Origin: Shewanella profunda
GTDB taxonomy: Bacteria; Pseudomonadota; Gammaproteobacteria; Enterobacterales; Shewanellaceae
Assembly (NCBI RefSeq): GCF_023283765.1
Contig: NZ_JAKILG010000040.1
Location: forward strand, 1 to 44,021
Length of the DNA stretch: 44,021 nucleotides
Direction: 5' to 3'
A program made the position numbers and the translations under genes. Under the pieces are notes generated by a model. The model had not been told where the DNA came from. It made no database searches and worked only from the letters and a program-made list of their open reading frames with translations. This document shows positions 18,224-26,692 of the stretch, piece after piece. Position 1 is the stretch's first letter. The number at the start of each line of letters is the position of its first letter.

Positions 18224-18267
18224 AAAAAGCCAGTGATATCTTTAAGATATCACTGGCTTTTTTTAAT
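18224..18267. terminator. bidirectional terminator between lolE and suhB
   Basis: A perfect 13-bp stem, AGCCAGTGATATC / GATATCACTGGCT, with loop TTTAA, has AAAAA on the left and TTTTTTT on the right. It serves the convergent lolE and suhB genes. Confidence 0.93.
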
Positions 18268-18283
18268 GAGTTTTGCGAGTAAA

Positions 18284-19087
18284 TTAACGCTTTAAACCTT
18301 CGTTCAATAAAGGACGCATGATTTTCACTAATTCTGTAGTCACTTTAGGTGAGCCAGCAACGATATTACCCGAAACCAAATAGTTATGGTTACCCGTAAA
18401 ATCAGTCACAGTACCGCCAGCTTCGCGGCAAATTAAGTCGCCCGCAGCAATATCCCAAGGCTTTAAACCAATTTCGAAGAAACCATCTAAACGACCTGCA
18501 CCAACATAGGCTAAATCTAATGCGGCAGAACCTGCGCGACGTAAGTCAGCACATTGGCCGAAAACTTCGCCGAAAATTGCCATATAGGTTTCGGTGTGTT
18601 GACGAGACTTGAATGGAAAACCAGTACCAATCATGGTTGGCGCTAATTCATTCACGTTAGTGACGCGGATACGGAAATCATTGAGTTTGGCGCCTTTACC
18701 ACGGATAGCGGTAAAGAGTTCTTCGCGAACAGGATCATAAACGACGGCAACTTCAGTTTTACCTTTGTGTTGCAGTGCGATAGAAACCGCGAAGTGGGGA
18801 ATGCCTCTAATAAAGTTATTAGTACCATCCAGAGGATCGACTATCCAAACATAGTCTTTGTTATCACCACGGTTTTCGCCGTTCTCTTCACCCACAATAG
18901 TGTGGTCTGGGTAAGATTTACGAATTTGATACGTAATAGCCGCTTCTGCTTCCTTGTCTACACTGGTAACAAAATCATTGATACCTTTAGCACTGACTTC
19001 AACACGGTCAAGTTCAGTATAGGCGCGCATAATAGTTTGGCCGGCCGCGCGGGCAGCGCGTACAGCAATCGTCAGCATCGGATGCAT
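18284..19087 (-). CDS. suhB: inositol-1-monophosphatase SuhB
   Basis: A 267-residue magnesium-dependent phosphatase, identical in length to E. coli SuhB, which also acts in rRNA antitermination and ribosome maturation. Metal-binding motifs are GEENG near 67-71 and WIVDPLDGTNNF near 81-92, with the second family signature WDIAAGDLICREAGG near 211-225. I place the start at 19087, giving MHPMLTIAVRAARAAG as in E. coli with AGGGGAT upstream; a longer frame to 19132 adds 15 unconserved residues. It is divergent from trmJ. Confidence 0.95.
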   Translation of the reverse strand: MHPMLTIAVRAARAAGQTIMRAYTELDRVEVSAKGINDFVTSVDKEAEAAITYQIRKSYPDHTIVGEENGENRGDNKDYVWIVDPLDGTNNFIRGIPHFAVSIALQHKGKTEVAVVYDPVREELFTAIRGKGAKLNDFRIRVTNVNELAPTMIGTGFPFKSRQHTETYMAIFGEVFGQCADLRRAGSAALDLAYVGAGRLDGFFEIGLKPWDIAAGDLICREAGGTVTDFTGNHNYLVSGNIVAGSPKVTTELVKIMRPLLNEGLKR

Positions 19088-19240
19088 TGCAATCCCCTGG
19101 ATGTTAAAGAACGTTAAAATAGCGGGCGGCATTATACTCGATTTGATTGTTATATCAAATACCGATTTTCATATAAGCATTCGGGCGCGGCTGTGATAAT
19201 ATTCGCCCCCAGTGTTTTATGAATTAAATTAAGTTGTTTC

Positions 19241-19966
19241 ATGCTAAGTAATATTCGTGTGGTTTTAGTGGGGACATCGCACCCCGGCAATATAGGTTCC
19301 ACCGCCAGAGCGATGAAAACAATGGGCCTATCTACGCTATATCTTGCCGAACCCCGTGCAGAACCCGATGGTCAATCCATAGCGCTCGCTGCGGGTGCTT
19401 CTGATATTTTGAAACACCTAGTTAAAGTTGACTCACTGGCCGAGGCGATTGCCGATTGCAGTCTCGTCATTGCCACCAGTGCGCGCAGTCGAACCTTAGA
19501 TTGGCCTATGCTTGAACCACGAGAAGCAGGGCAGAAACTGGTCACTGAAAGTTTAACCGGTCCAGTCGCCATTGTTTTTGGCCGTGAAAACCATGGCTTA
19601 AGTAATGAAGAGTTACAACAATGTACTTACCATGTGGCGATCCCTGCAAATCCTGAGTACAGTTCGCTTAACCTCGCTCAAGCTGTACAGATTATTTGTT
19701 ATGAAACCCGCGTTGCACACTTAGCTGGAGTTGGATCAGCACAAGAGCCGACAGAATATCCGCTGGCTGCCGATCAAGAGCGCTTTTTTGTACATCTTGA
19801 AAATACTTTATTTTCTACGGGCTTTATTATTAAAAATCATCCGGGACAAGTGATGACAAAACTGCGCCGTTTATTCAGCCGTGCACGGATTGAAAGTCAG
19901 GAAATGAATATCCTTAGAGGGATCCTGACCTCTATCGATAAAGTGGTTAGTAATAAACAAAAATAG
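19241..19966 (+). CDS. trmJ: tRNA (cytidine/uridine-2'-O-)-methyltransferase TrmJ
   Basis: A 241-residue SPOUT-family enzyme that methylates the 2'-hydroxyl of position 32 in several tRNAs. The three SpoU motifs are visible: NIGSTARAMKTMG near residues 17-29, VAIVFGRENHGLSNEEL near 106-122 and IPANPEYSSLNLAQAVQI near 133-150. The knot therefore lies in the N-terminal 160 residues, followed by a helical tail. The suhB-trmJ-iscR neighbourhood matches E. coli. The ribosome site is weak. cysE begins 43 bp later. Confidence 0.95.
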   Translation: MLSNIRVVLVGTSHPGNIGSTARAMKTMGLSTLYLAEPRAEPDGQSIALAAGASDILKHLVKVDSLAEAIADCSLVIATSARSRTLDWPMLEPREAGQKLVTESLTGPVAIVFGRENHGLSNEELQQCTYHVAIPANPEYSSLNLAQAVQIICYETRVAHLAGVGSAQEPTEYPLAADQERFFVHLENTLFSTGFIIKNHPGQVMTKLRRLFSRARIESQEMNILRGILTSIDKVVSNKQK

Positions 19967-20009
19967 TTAACCCTAATAAATAGTCAAAAATAATCGCGAA
20001 GGACAAACA

Positions 20010-20831
20010 ATGGGCGTGATAGCTAGGCTAAAAGAAGATATTGAATCTATTTATCATCGTGATCCAGCGGCGCGCAGTGCCTTTGAGATCTTGGTTAACT
20101 ATCCGGGGATGCACGCTATTTGGTTGCACCGGATAAGCCATAAATTATGGAAGCGTGATTGGCGCTTAACTGCACGTTGTTTATCGACTTTTTCCCGTTG
20201 GTTGACAGGTGTGGAGATCCATCCCGGTGCGACAATTGGGCATCGTTTTTTCATTGACCACGGCATGGGCGTGGTGATTGGTGAAACCGCTGAGATTGGT
20301 GATGATTGCACCTTGTACCATGGCGTAACCTTAGGGGGCACGACTTGGCAAGCAGGGAAACGTCACCCAACCTTAGCCAATAACGTGGTGGTGGGCGCGG
20401 GCGCTAAGATCCTTGGCCCCATCACTATGCATGATGGCGCCCGCGTGGGTTCTAATTCTGTTGTGGTTAAAGATGTGCCTAAGGATACTACTGTCGTAGG
20501 TATTCCTGGGCGCGTTGTCGCAAGCCCTTCACCGCAATCGAAAGAGAAATCTGAACGCCGTAGTGCCATGGCAAAGAAATACGGTTTCGATGCCTATGCA
20601 GTTTCACCTGATAATCCCGATCCCGTTGCTAATGCCATTGGGCAAATGCTGGATCATATGCATTTGATGGATTCAAAAGTGCAAGAGTTGTGTCAAGCCA
20701 TTCAAGGGCTTGGTGGCGATGTTTGCACTGAAAAACTGCCTGAGCTTGATATGGGTGAGTTTAATGATGCAGAAAAAGCAGCGGCGGATAAACGTCAAAG
20801 TACATTAGATGAGTTTGATCCTAGCATTTAA
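20010..20831 (+). CDS. cysE: serine O-acetyltransferase
   Basis: A 273-residue enzyme, the same length as E. coli CysE, that makes O-acetyl-L-serine from serine and acetyl-CoA, the first step of cysteine synthesis. The N-terminal helical domain spans about residues 1-140. The left-handed beta helix carries hexapeptide repeats, including EIHPGATIGHRFFIDHGMG and GVVIGETAEIGDD with catalytic histidines near 143 and 158. The C-terminal tail ends in isoleucine (FDPSI), the usual anchor by which CysE docks into cysteine synthase CysK. AAGGAC precedes the ATG. It sits between trmJ and iscR, supplying cysteine, the substrate of IscS. Confidence 0.96.
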   Translation: MGVIARLKEDIESIYHRDPAARSAFEILVNYPGMHAIWLHRISHKLWKRDWRLTARCLSTFSRWLTGVEIHPGATIGHRFFIDHGMGVVIGETAEIGDDCTLYHGVTLGGTTWQAGKRHPTLANNVVVGAGAKILGPITMHDGARVGSNSVVVKDVPKDTTVVGIPGRVVASPSPQSKEKSERRSAMAKKYGFDAYAVSPDNPDPVANAIGQMLDHMHLMDSKVQELCQAIQGLGGDVCTEKLPELDMGEFNDAEKAAADKRQSTLDEFDPSI

Positions 20832-21113
20832 GCCTATTGATTATTGTTGATTGAGTTAACGATGAGTTGACTCGTTTACTGAGAAGAAGCTCTGGGTTTT
20901 GAACAAATGAACAGATTAGGGAATAGTTTTATATTTCACTCTCTTTGTGGTGTTTTGGAATAAGCAATCAGGTTTATCGCTTACGATAGTGCTTTAGATC
21001 TCGATCTAGGTCTATTAAGGCTTATTTATTGCGGTTCTGGCATTGAATCTTCAGAGATAAAAAGGTTAAATACCCCACCAAGACGACAGGGTATTGGTTT
21101 GCTATATCAGACT
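20832..21113 (+). other. cysE-iscR intergenic region upstream of the IscR boxes
   Basis: No ORF is supported. There is an inverted repeat AATACCC (21069-21075) / GGGTATT (21089-21095) without a T-tract. It lies directly upstream of the IscR boxes and may be a further regulator site. No classical terminator for cysE is visible, so some read-through into isc cannot be excluded. Confidence 0.4.
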
Positions 21114-21163
21114 ATACCTGAGTAATTTAGTAGGACTTATACTTGACTAAATTACTCGGGTAT
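21114..21163 (+). promoter_or_regulatory. two tandem type 1 IscR binding sites
   Basis: Two 25-bp sites abut exactly. The downstream one (21139-21163) begins ATACTTGACT and ends ACTCGGGTAT, matching the type 1 consensus ATASYYGACT...GTCRRSTAT throughout except the AGT/ACT position. The upstream one (21114-21138) begins ATACCTGAGT and matches mainly in its left half. The site includes the -35 TTGACT (21143-21148), so [2Fe-2S]-IscR binding would block RNA polymerase, as in E. coli autorepression. Confidence 0.85.
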
Positions 21164-21171
21164 GTTGAAAT
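21143..21171 (+). promoter_or_regulatory. isc operon promoter
   Basis: The -35 TTGACT at 21143-21148 is followed by a 17-bp spacer and -10 TGAAAT at 21166-21171. It lies within and directly after the downstream IscR site, about 25 bp before the predicted start of the short iscR leader. Confidence 0.65.
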
Positions 21172-21204
21172 AACTCCCATATCTGTTCGGGAGCTATGCT
21201 AGCT

Positions 21205-21666
21205 ATGAAACTTACATCTAAAGGTCGTTATGCAGTAACCGCTATGCTGGATGTGGCAATCCACTCAGCATCGGGGCCAGTTCCCTTAGCGGATATCTCT
21301 GAAAGACAAGGGATTTCGCTTTCTTATTTGGAACAACTCTTCGCTAAGTTAAGAAAACATGGCTTAGTTGCCAGTGTTCGTGGTCCGGGTGGTGGTTATC
21401 GCTTAGGGCTAGAAGCCACCGATATTTCAGTCGGCATGGTCGTTCATGCCGTAGATGAGTCCGTTGATGCGACTCGTTGTCAAGGATTAGGCAATTGTCA
21501 GAGTGGAACTCGCTGCTTAACGCACTCGCTTTGGGGTGATCTAAGCAAACAAATTTCAGATTTTTTAGATGGTATAAGCCTTGCCGGCTTGATGCAGAAG
21601 CGTGATGTGCAATTTATTTCGCTTAAGCAAGACACTATGCAAAAGGAACAAAGAGTCATTTTATAG
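21205..21666 (+). CDS. iscR: Fe-S cluster-responsive regulator IscR
   Basis: A 153-residue Rrf2-family regulator that senses iron-sulfur status and represses its own operon when it holds a [2Fe-2S] cluster. The winged helix-turn-helix covers about residues 1-80 (MKLTSKGRYAVTAMLDVA at the N-terminus, GISLSYLEQLFAKL recognition region). The cluster ligands C92, C98, C104 and H107 fall at exactly the E. coli numbers if the ATG at 21205 is used, which supports that start over the in-frame ATG at 21196. GGGAG is 11 bases before 21205 and only 2 before 21196. It heads the isc operon. Confidence 0.96.
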   Translation: MKLTSKGRYAVTAMLDVAIHSASGPVPLADISERQGISLSYLEQLFAKLRKHGLVASVRGPGGGYRLGLEATDISVGMVVHAVDESVDATRCQGLGNCQSGTRCLTHSLWGDLSKQISDFLDGISLAGLMQKRDVQFISLKQDTMQKEQRVIL

Positions 21667-21742
21667 GCTCCTTGTTATACACAAAAATTATATTGTACGT
21701 TGTATGTAGCCTCGGCAGAGACTGCTAAGTACGGAGTGTGTT

Positions 21743-22957
21743 ATGAAGCTTCCTATCTATTTAGATTATGCCGCCACCACGCCTGTCGATCCGAGAGTCG
21801 CGGAAAAGATGTTCCAATATATGACTATGGACGGCATCTTTGGCAACCCAGCCTCTCGTTCACATCGCTACGGCTGGCAAGCTGAAGAAGCGGTGGATAT
21901 TGCTCGCAATCAAGTGGCTGATTTGATCAATGCCGATCACCGTGAAATCGTGTTTACCTCTGGTGCAACTGAGTCAAATAACTTAGCCATTAAGGGTGTT
22001 GCTCATTTCTATAACAAGAAAGGCAAGCACATTATCACCAGCAAAACCGAACACAAAGCTGTACTCGATACCTGCCGTCAACTTGAACGTGAAGGTTTTG
22101 AAGTCACTTATTTAGAGCCTGCATCTAACGGCATCATTCCGATGGAACGTTTAGAAGCCGCCATGCGTGACGACACTATTCTTGTTAGCATCATGCATGT
22201 GAACAACGAAATTGGTGTGATCCACGATATCAATGCAATCGGTGAGCTATGCCGTTCAAAGGGCATTATTTTCCATATGGATGCGGCACAAAGTGCAGGC
22301 AAACTGCCTATCGATGTGCAAGCTACTAAAGTGGATCTTATCTCAATTTCTGGTCATAAAATGTATGGCCCTAAAGGAATTGGTGCGCTTTATGTTCGCC
22401 GTAAACCACGCATTCGCTTAGAAGCGCAAATGCACGGTGGTGGTCATGAACGCGGTATGCGTAGCGGTACGTTACCGACGCATCAAATCGTAGGTTTAGG
22501 TGAAGCTGCTGCAATTGCAAAAGCGGAAATGGCCTCTGATAACGCTCGTATTGGTGCTTTACGTGACAAATTATGGAATGGCATCAAGCACATTGAAGAA
22601 ACTTATATCAATGGCGATGCGATTGACCGTGTCAGCGGTAGCCTCAATGTCAGCTTCAACTATGTTGAAGGTGAGTCTTTGATGATGGCTTTAAAAGATT
22701 TAGCGGTTTCATCGGGTTCGGCTTGTACTTCAGCCAGCCTTGAGCCGAGCTACGTATTACGTGCGCTTGGCTTAAATGATGAAATGGCACATAGCTCGAT
22801 TCGTTTCTCAATTGGCCGTTTCACAACGGAAGAAGAAATCGATCATGCTATCGAAACTATTACACAATCTATTGATAAATTAAGAGAAATGTCCCCGTTA
22901 TGGGAAATGTTTAAAGATGGTATCGACCTGAACCAAGTTCAGTGGGCACATCATTAG
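21743..22957 (+). CDS. iscS: cysteine desulfurase IscS
   Basis: A 404-residue PLP enzyme, the same length as E. coli IscS, that removes sulfur from cysteine and delivers it to IscU, ThiI, TusA and others. The PLP lysine is K206 in SGHKMYGPKG. The persulfide cysteine is C328 in GSACTSAS, on the mobile loop. The N-terminus LPIYLDYAATTPVDPRV and the block TSGATESNN complete the signature. The C-terminus WAHH matches the IscU-contacting tail. GGAGTGTGTT precedes the ATG. Second gene in the operon, 76 bp after iscR. Confidence 0.97.
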   Translation: MKLPIYLDYAATTPVDPRVAEKMFQYMTMDGIFGNPASRSHRYGWQAEEAVDIARNQVADLINADHREIVFTSGATESNNLAIKGVAHFYNKKGKHIITSKTEHKAVLDTCRQLEREGFEVTYLEPASNGIIPMERLEAAMRDDTILVSIMHVNNEIGVIHDINAIGELCRSKGIIFHMDAAQSAGKLPIDVQATKVDLISISGHKMYGPKGIGALYVRRKPRIRLEAQMHGGGHERGMRSGTLPTHQIVGLGEAAAIAKAEMASDNARIGALRDKLWNGIKHIEETYINGDAIDRVSGSLNVSFNYVEGESLMMALKDLAVSSGSACTSASLEPSYVLRALGLNDEMAHSSIRFSIGRFTTEEEIDHAIETITQSIDKLREMSPLWEMFKDGIDLNQVQWAHH

Positions 22958-22994
22958 TTCTGACACTTACAATAGATAATTTTGGAGTAATACC

Positions 22995-23378
22995 ATGGCT
23001 TACAGTGAAAAAGTGATAGATCATTATGAGAACCCACGCAACGTTGGTTCTTTTGATAAAAACGATCCTTCAGTCGTCACCGGTATGGTGGGTGCACCAG
23101 CATGCGGTGACGTGATGAAGTTACAGCTTAAAATTGGTGCTGACGGCATTATCGAAGATGCAAAGTTCAAAACCTACGGTTGCGGTAGTGCAATTGCATC
23201 TAGCTCACTGGTAACTGAGTGGGTTAAAGGTAAAACGATTGAACAAGCAGCGGCGATTAAAAACACCGATATTGCTGAAGAGCTCGCGTTACCTCCAGTG
23301 AAAATTCACTGTTCAATTTTGGCAGAAGATGCCATTAAAGCTGCTATTGATGAGTATAAATCGAAACAAGCTCAGTAG
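22995..23378 (+). CDS. iscU: Fe-S cluster assembly scaffold IscU
   Basis: A 127-residue scaffold on which [2Fe-2S] clusters are built before transfer. The three ligand cysteines are C37 (GAPACGDVM), C63 (TYGCGSAIASS) and C106 (IHCSILAEDA). The chaperone-recognition motif LPPVK, bound by HscA, directly precedes C106. Aspartate 39 after C37 is present. A strong GGAG site lies 8 bases before the ATG. Confidence 0.97.
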   Translation: MAYSEKVIDHYENPRNVGSFDKNDPSVVTGMVGAPACGDVMKLQLKIGADGIIEDAKFKTYGCGSAIASSSLVTEWVKGKTIEQAAAIKNTDIAEELALPPVKIHCSILAEDAIKAAIDEYKSKQAQ

Positions 23379-23392
23379 CTTCTGGAGTTAAG

Positions 23393-23716
23393 ATGGCGAT
23401 TACAATGACCCCAGCGGCAACAGAACGTGTCAGATCTTTCTTGGCAAATCGAGGCAAAGGCGTTGGCCTGCGCCTTGGGTTAAGAACCTCTGGCTGTTCT
23501 GGCATGGCTTATGTACTTGAGTTTGTTGATGCTTTGAATGATGACGATGAAGTGTTTGATATCGATGGTGTAAAAATCATTATTGATGCTAAGAGCTTTA
23601 TTTATCTTCAGGGGATCGAGCTGGATTTTGTTAAAGAAGGGCTTAATGAAGGCTTCCAATTTAACAATCCTAACGCAAAAGGTGAGTGTGGTTGCGGTGA
23701 GAGTTTCACTGTTTAA
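23393..23716 (+). CDS. iscA: Fe-S cluster assembly protein IscA (A-type carrier)
   Basis: A 107-residue A-type carrier that accepts clusters from IscU and inserts them in [4Fe-4S] targets. The three conserved cysteines are C35 (TSGCSGMAY), C99 and C101 (ECGCGES). It begins 15 bp after iscU with a GGAG site, so it is co-translated in the operon. Confidence 0.97.
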   Translation: MAITMTPAATERVRSFLANRGKGVGLRLGLRTSGCSGMAYVLEFVDALNDDDEVFDIDGVKIIIDAKSFIYLQGIELDFVKEGLNEGFQFNNPNAKGECGCGESFTV

Positions 23717-23732
23717 GCACTAAAGTTGACCC

Positions 23733-24257
23733 ATGAATTATTTCGAGCTGTTTAAATTTTCTCCTGCCTTCGATATAGACACCGCTGTGCTTGCAGAACG
23801 CTATCGCGAACTGCAACGGGCGGTGCATCCCGATAAGTTTGCCAATGATACTGAGCAGCAAAAGTTGCTATCGGTGCAACGTACTGCACAAGTGAATGAC
23901 GGTTATCAAACTTTAAAAGATCCCATTCGCCGCGCTGAACATATGTTGTCACTGCGAGGTATTGACCTAAGCCATGAAACGACCACTGTCAAAGATACCG
24001 TCTTTTTGATGCAGCAAATGGAATGGCGCGAGGCCTTAGAAGATATTCGTCATAGCACCGACCATCAAGATAGTATTGACGAGCTGTATCAATCATTTGC
24101 CGAGTATCGTGCCGAACTCACTCACACTTTGACTCAGCTGCTTAGTAGCGGCAAAGATGAAGATGGTTTGTTAGCGGCAGATCAAGTACGCAAGCTCAAA
24201 TTTATGGCAAAATTGCACGACGAACTGACAAGAATTGAAGACGCTCTGTTAGATTAA
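23733..24257 (+). CDS. hscB: Fe-S assembly co-chaperone HscB
   Basis: A 174-residue J-protein that brings IscU to HscA and stimulates its ATPase. The HPD tripeptide is at 32-34 in RAVHPDKF, exactly as in E. coli. The C-terminal helical domain (about 85-170) carries the IscU-binding surface, with LMQQMEWREALED near 91-103. It lies 17 bp after iscA with only a weak ribosome site. hscA follows 68 bp later. Confidence 0.96.
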   Translation: MNYFELFKFSPAFDIDTAVLAERYRELQRAVHPDKFANDTEQQKLLSVQRTAQVNDGYQTLKDPIRRAEHMLSLRGIDLSHETTTVKDTVFLMQQMEWREALEDIRHSTDHQDSIDELYQSFAEYRAELTHTLTQLLSSGKDEDGLLAADQVRKLKFMAKLHDELTRIEDALLD

Positions 24258-24324
24258 TTTTCCGTGTTTATGTGATTAAGCCAACTTCAGTTTATTTGGG
24301 TTGGCGTTACTAGGTTGGATATAT

Positions 24325-26187
24325 ATGGCCCTTTTGCAGATAGCTGAGCCCGGACAAAGCGCCGCGCCACACCAACATAAACTTGCCGTTGGCATCGATT
24401 TAGGTACGACCAACTCGTTGGTTGCCGCGGTTCGAAGTGGAGAGACGGCGACCTTGCCGGATGAACATGGACTGCATTCTTTACCTTCCATTGTCCGTTA
24501 CACCCAAGACACTGTCGAAGTCGGTGCGCTTGCGGCCTTAAGCTCAGCCCAAGATCCAAAGAACACGATAGTATCGGTAAAGCGTTTTATGGGCCGCAGC
24601 CTTGCTGATATTAAAGCGGGCGAGCAGTCATTTCCCTATGAGTTTGCCGAAAGCGAAAACGGCTTACCTTTATTTGTGACTCCCCAAGGCCAAGTGAATC
24701 CAGTGCAAGTTTCTGCGGAAATTTTGCGCCCGCTCATTGCGCGTGCTGAAAAAACCTTAGGTGGCGAGTTACAAGGTGTGGTCATCACAGTTCCGGCATA
24801 TTTCGACGATGCCCAGCGTCAAGGCACTAAAGATGCTGTGGCGCTTTTGGGTGTTAAAGTATTGCGTTTACTCAATGAGCCAACCGCAGCGGCTATTGCC
24901 TACGGTTTAGACTCTAAACAAGAGGGTGTGATTGCCATTTACGATCTTGGTGGTGGCACCTTTGATATTTCAGTTTTACGCTTGAACCGTGGCGTATTTG
25001 AAGTATTGGCGACGGGTGGTGACTCGGCCCTTGGTGGTGATGATTTCGATCATCTACTACAAGAACATATGCAGCAAGTTTGGCAACTTGCTGATATCGA
25101 TGTCCAATTAAGTCGACAATTGTTGATTGAAGCTCGTCGGGTTAAAGAAGCCTTAACCGATGCCAGTGAAACCGAGGCGAAAGTGATTCTCGCTGATGGT
25201 ACTGAACTCACGCAAATCGTCACTAAAACCGAATTTGATGCCATGATTGCTGCGTTAGTGAAAAAGACTATTGCCAGCTGTCGCCGTACACTACGTGATG
25301 CAGGCATGACGACGGATGAAGTGCTTGAAACTGTGATGGTGGGTGGTTCTACCCGCGTACCTTTAGTTCGTGAGCAGGTGGAAGCTTTCTTTGGTAAACC
25401 ACCCTTAACGTCAATCGACCCTGACCGAGTTGTAGCTATTGGTGCTGCAATTCAGGCCGATATTTTAGTAGGAAATAAACCAGATTCAGATTTACTCCTG
25501 CTGGATGTGATTCCACTGTCCTTAGGTATCGAAACCATGGGTGGCTTAGTGGAAAAAGTGGTATCACGTAATACCACTATCCCAGTTGCACGGGCGCAGG
25601 AGTTTACCACTTTCAAAGATGGTCAAACGGCCATGGCATTCCACGTGGTGCAAGGCGAACGTGAATTAGTGGCAGATTGCCGTTCACTCGCGCGTTTTAC
25701 CTTGAAAGGTATTCCGCCTTTAGCGGCGGGTGCAGCCCACATTCGGGTGACCTTCCAAGTGGATGCTGACGGATTACTCAGCGTAACGGCAATGGAGAAA
25801 TCCACGGGTGTGCAATCGAGCATTCAAGTTAAGCCATCCTTTGGTTTATCAGATACTGAAATTGCGACTATGTTGAAAGATTCGATGAAGTATGCAAAAG
25901 ATGATATTAGCCGTCGTATGCTTGCCGAGCAGCAAGTGGAAGCGGCGAGGGTGCTAGAATCTTTAAATGCAGCATTGGGCAAGGATGGGGATTTACTCAC
26001 AGCACAAGAGCGTGAGCAAATTGATCTGTTAATGGCTAAGCTTGCCCAACTAGCCACAGGCGATGATGCCGATGCAATCCAAAAAGCGATTGAACGACTG
26101 GACGAGCAAACCCAAGATTTTGCTGCTAGACGTATGGACAATTCTATTCGAGTGGCGTTTAAGGGCCAATCGATCGACAACATATAG
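24325..26187 (+). CDS. hscA: Fe-S assembly chaperone HscA (Hsp70 type)
   Basis: A 620-residue specialised Hsp70 that drives cluster release from IscU. The nucleotide-binding domain shows GIDLGTTNSLVA near 24-35, the phosphate loop IYDLGGGTFDIS near 203-214 and VGGSTRVPLV near 338-347. The substrate-binding domain starts near 390 (LLLLDVIPLSLGIETMGG). I use the ATG at 24325, which gives MALLQIAEPGQSAAPHQ as in E. coli; an in-frame TTG at 24301 would add eight residues that repeat the MALL start. The stop is followed within 8 bp by fdx. Confidence 0.96.
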   Translation: MALLQIAEPGQSAAPHQHKLAVGIDLGTTNSLVAAVRSGETATLPDEHGLHSLPSIVRYTQDTVEVGALAALSSAQDPKNTIVSVKRFMGRSLADIKAGEQSFPYEFAESENGLPLFVTPQGQVNPVQVSAEILRPLIARAEKTLGGELQGVVITVPAYFDDAQRQGTKDAVALLGVKVLRLLNEPTAAAIAYGLDSKQEGVIAIYDLGGGTFDISVLRLNRGVFEVLATGGDSALGGDDFDHLLQEHMQQVWQLADIDVQLSRQLLIEARRVKEALTDASETEAKVILADGTELTQIVTKTEFDAMIAALVKKTIASCRRTLRDAGMTTDEVLETVMVGGSTRVPLVREQVEAFFGKPPLTSIDPDRVVAIGAAIQADILVGNKPDSDLLLLDVIPLSLGIETMGGLVEKVVSRNTTIPVARAQEFTTFKDGQTAMAFHVVQGERELVADCRSLARFTLKGIPPLAAGAAHIRVTFQVDADGLLSVTAMEKSTGVQSSIQVKPSFGLSDTEIATMLKDSMKYAKDDISRRMLAEQQVEAARVLESLNAALGKDGDLLTAQEREQIDLLMAKLAQLATGDDADAIQKAIERLDEQTQDFAARRMDNSIRVAFKGQSIDNI

Positions 26188-26195
26188 GTGATGTG

Positions 26196-26534
26196 ATGCC
26201 ACAATTAGTTTTTCTTCCCCACGCAGAGCTGTGTCCAGATGGTGCAGTGCTTGAGGCAAATGTCGGTGAAACTATTCTCGACGTTGCGCTGCGTAACGGC
26301 ATCAATATTGAGCATGCCTGTGAAAAGTCCTGTGCTTGTACGACTTGTCACTGTATTGTGCGTGAAGGCTTTGATGAACTTGAGCCAAGTGATGAACTTG
26401 AAGATGATATGTTAGACAAAGCTTGGGGACTCGAGCCAGAGAGTCGCTTATCCTGTCAGGCTAAAGTAGTCGACAGTGATATGGTGATTGAACTCCCTAA
26501 GTACACAGTGAATATGGTGAGTGAAGGTAACTAA
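26196..26534 (+). CDS. fdx: ISC-type [2Fe-2S] ferredoxin
   Basis: A 112-residue adrenodoxin-type ferredoxin that supplies electrons for cluster assembly. The [2Fe-2S] ligands are C42, C48, C51 and C87; C46 in CEKSCACTTC is the extra conserved cysteine of the isc ferredoxin group. The ATG at 26196 follows GTG directly and is chosen over that GTG because E. coli Fdx starts at this point. AGGTGATG forms the ribosome site. Last gene of the main isc run, followed by a terminator. Confidence 0.96.
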   Translation: MPQLVFLPHAELCPDGAVLEANVGETILDVALRNGINIEHACEKSCACTTCHCIVREGFDELEPSDELEDDMLDKAWGLEPESRLSCQAKVVDSDMVIELPKYTVNMVSEGN

Positions 26535-26561
26535 CCATCAAACTTCGTCGCATATATTGTC

Positions 26562-26589
26562 AAAAACCAGTCCCAGTGACTGGTTTTTG
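26562..26589 (+). terminator. terminator at the end of the isc operon
   Basis: AAAAACCAGTC / GACTGGTTTTT forms an 11-bp stem with loop CCAGT. It separates fdx from rimK. Confidence 0.88.
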
Positions 26590-26692
26590 ACTTATGGTGC
26601 TGAGCATTTGCTCAAGCAATAGTGGCGATGATTGATTTATCCTTTAGCAGGCGTATTATGCGCTCAAAATTAAATGGTTGCCGGAGACCAGA

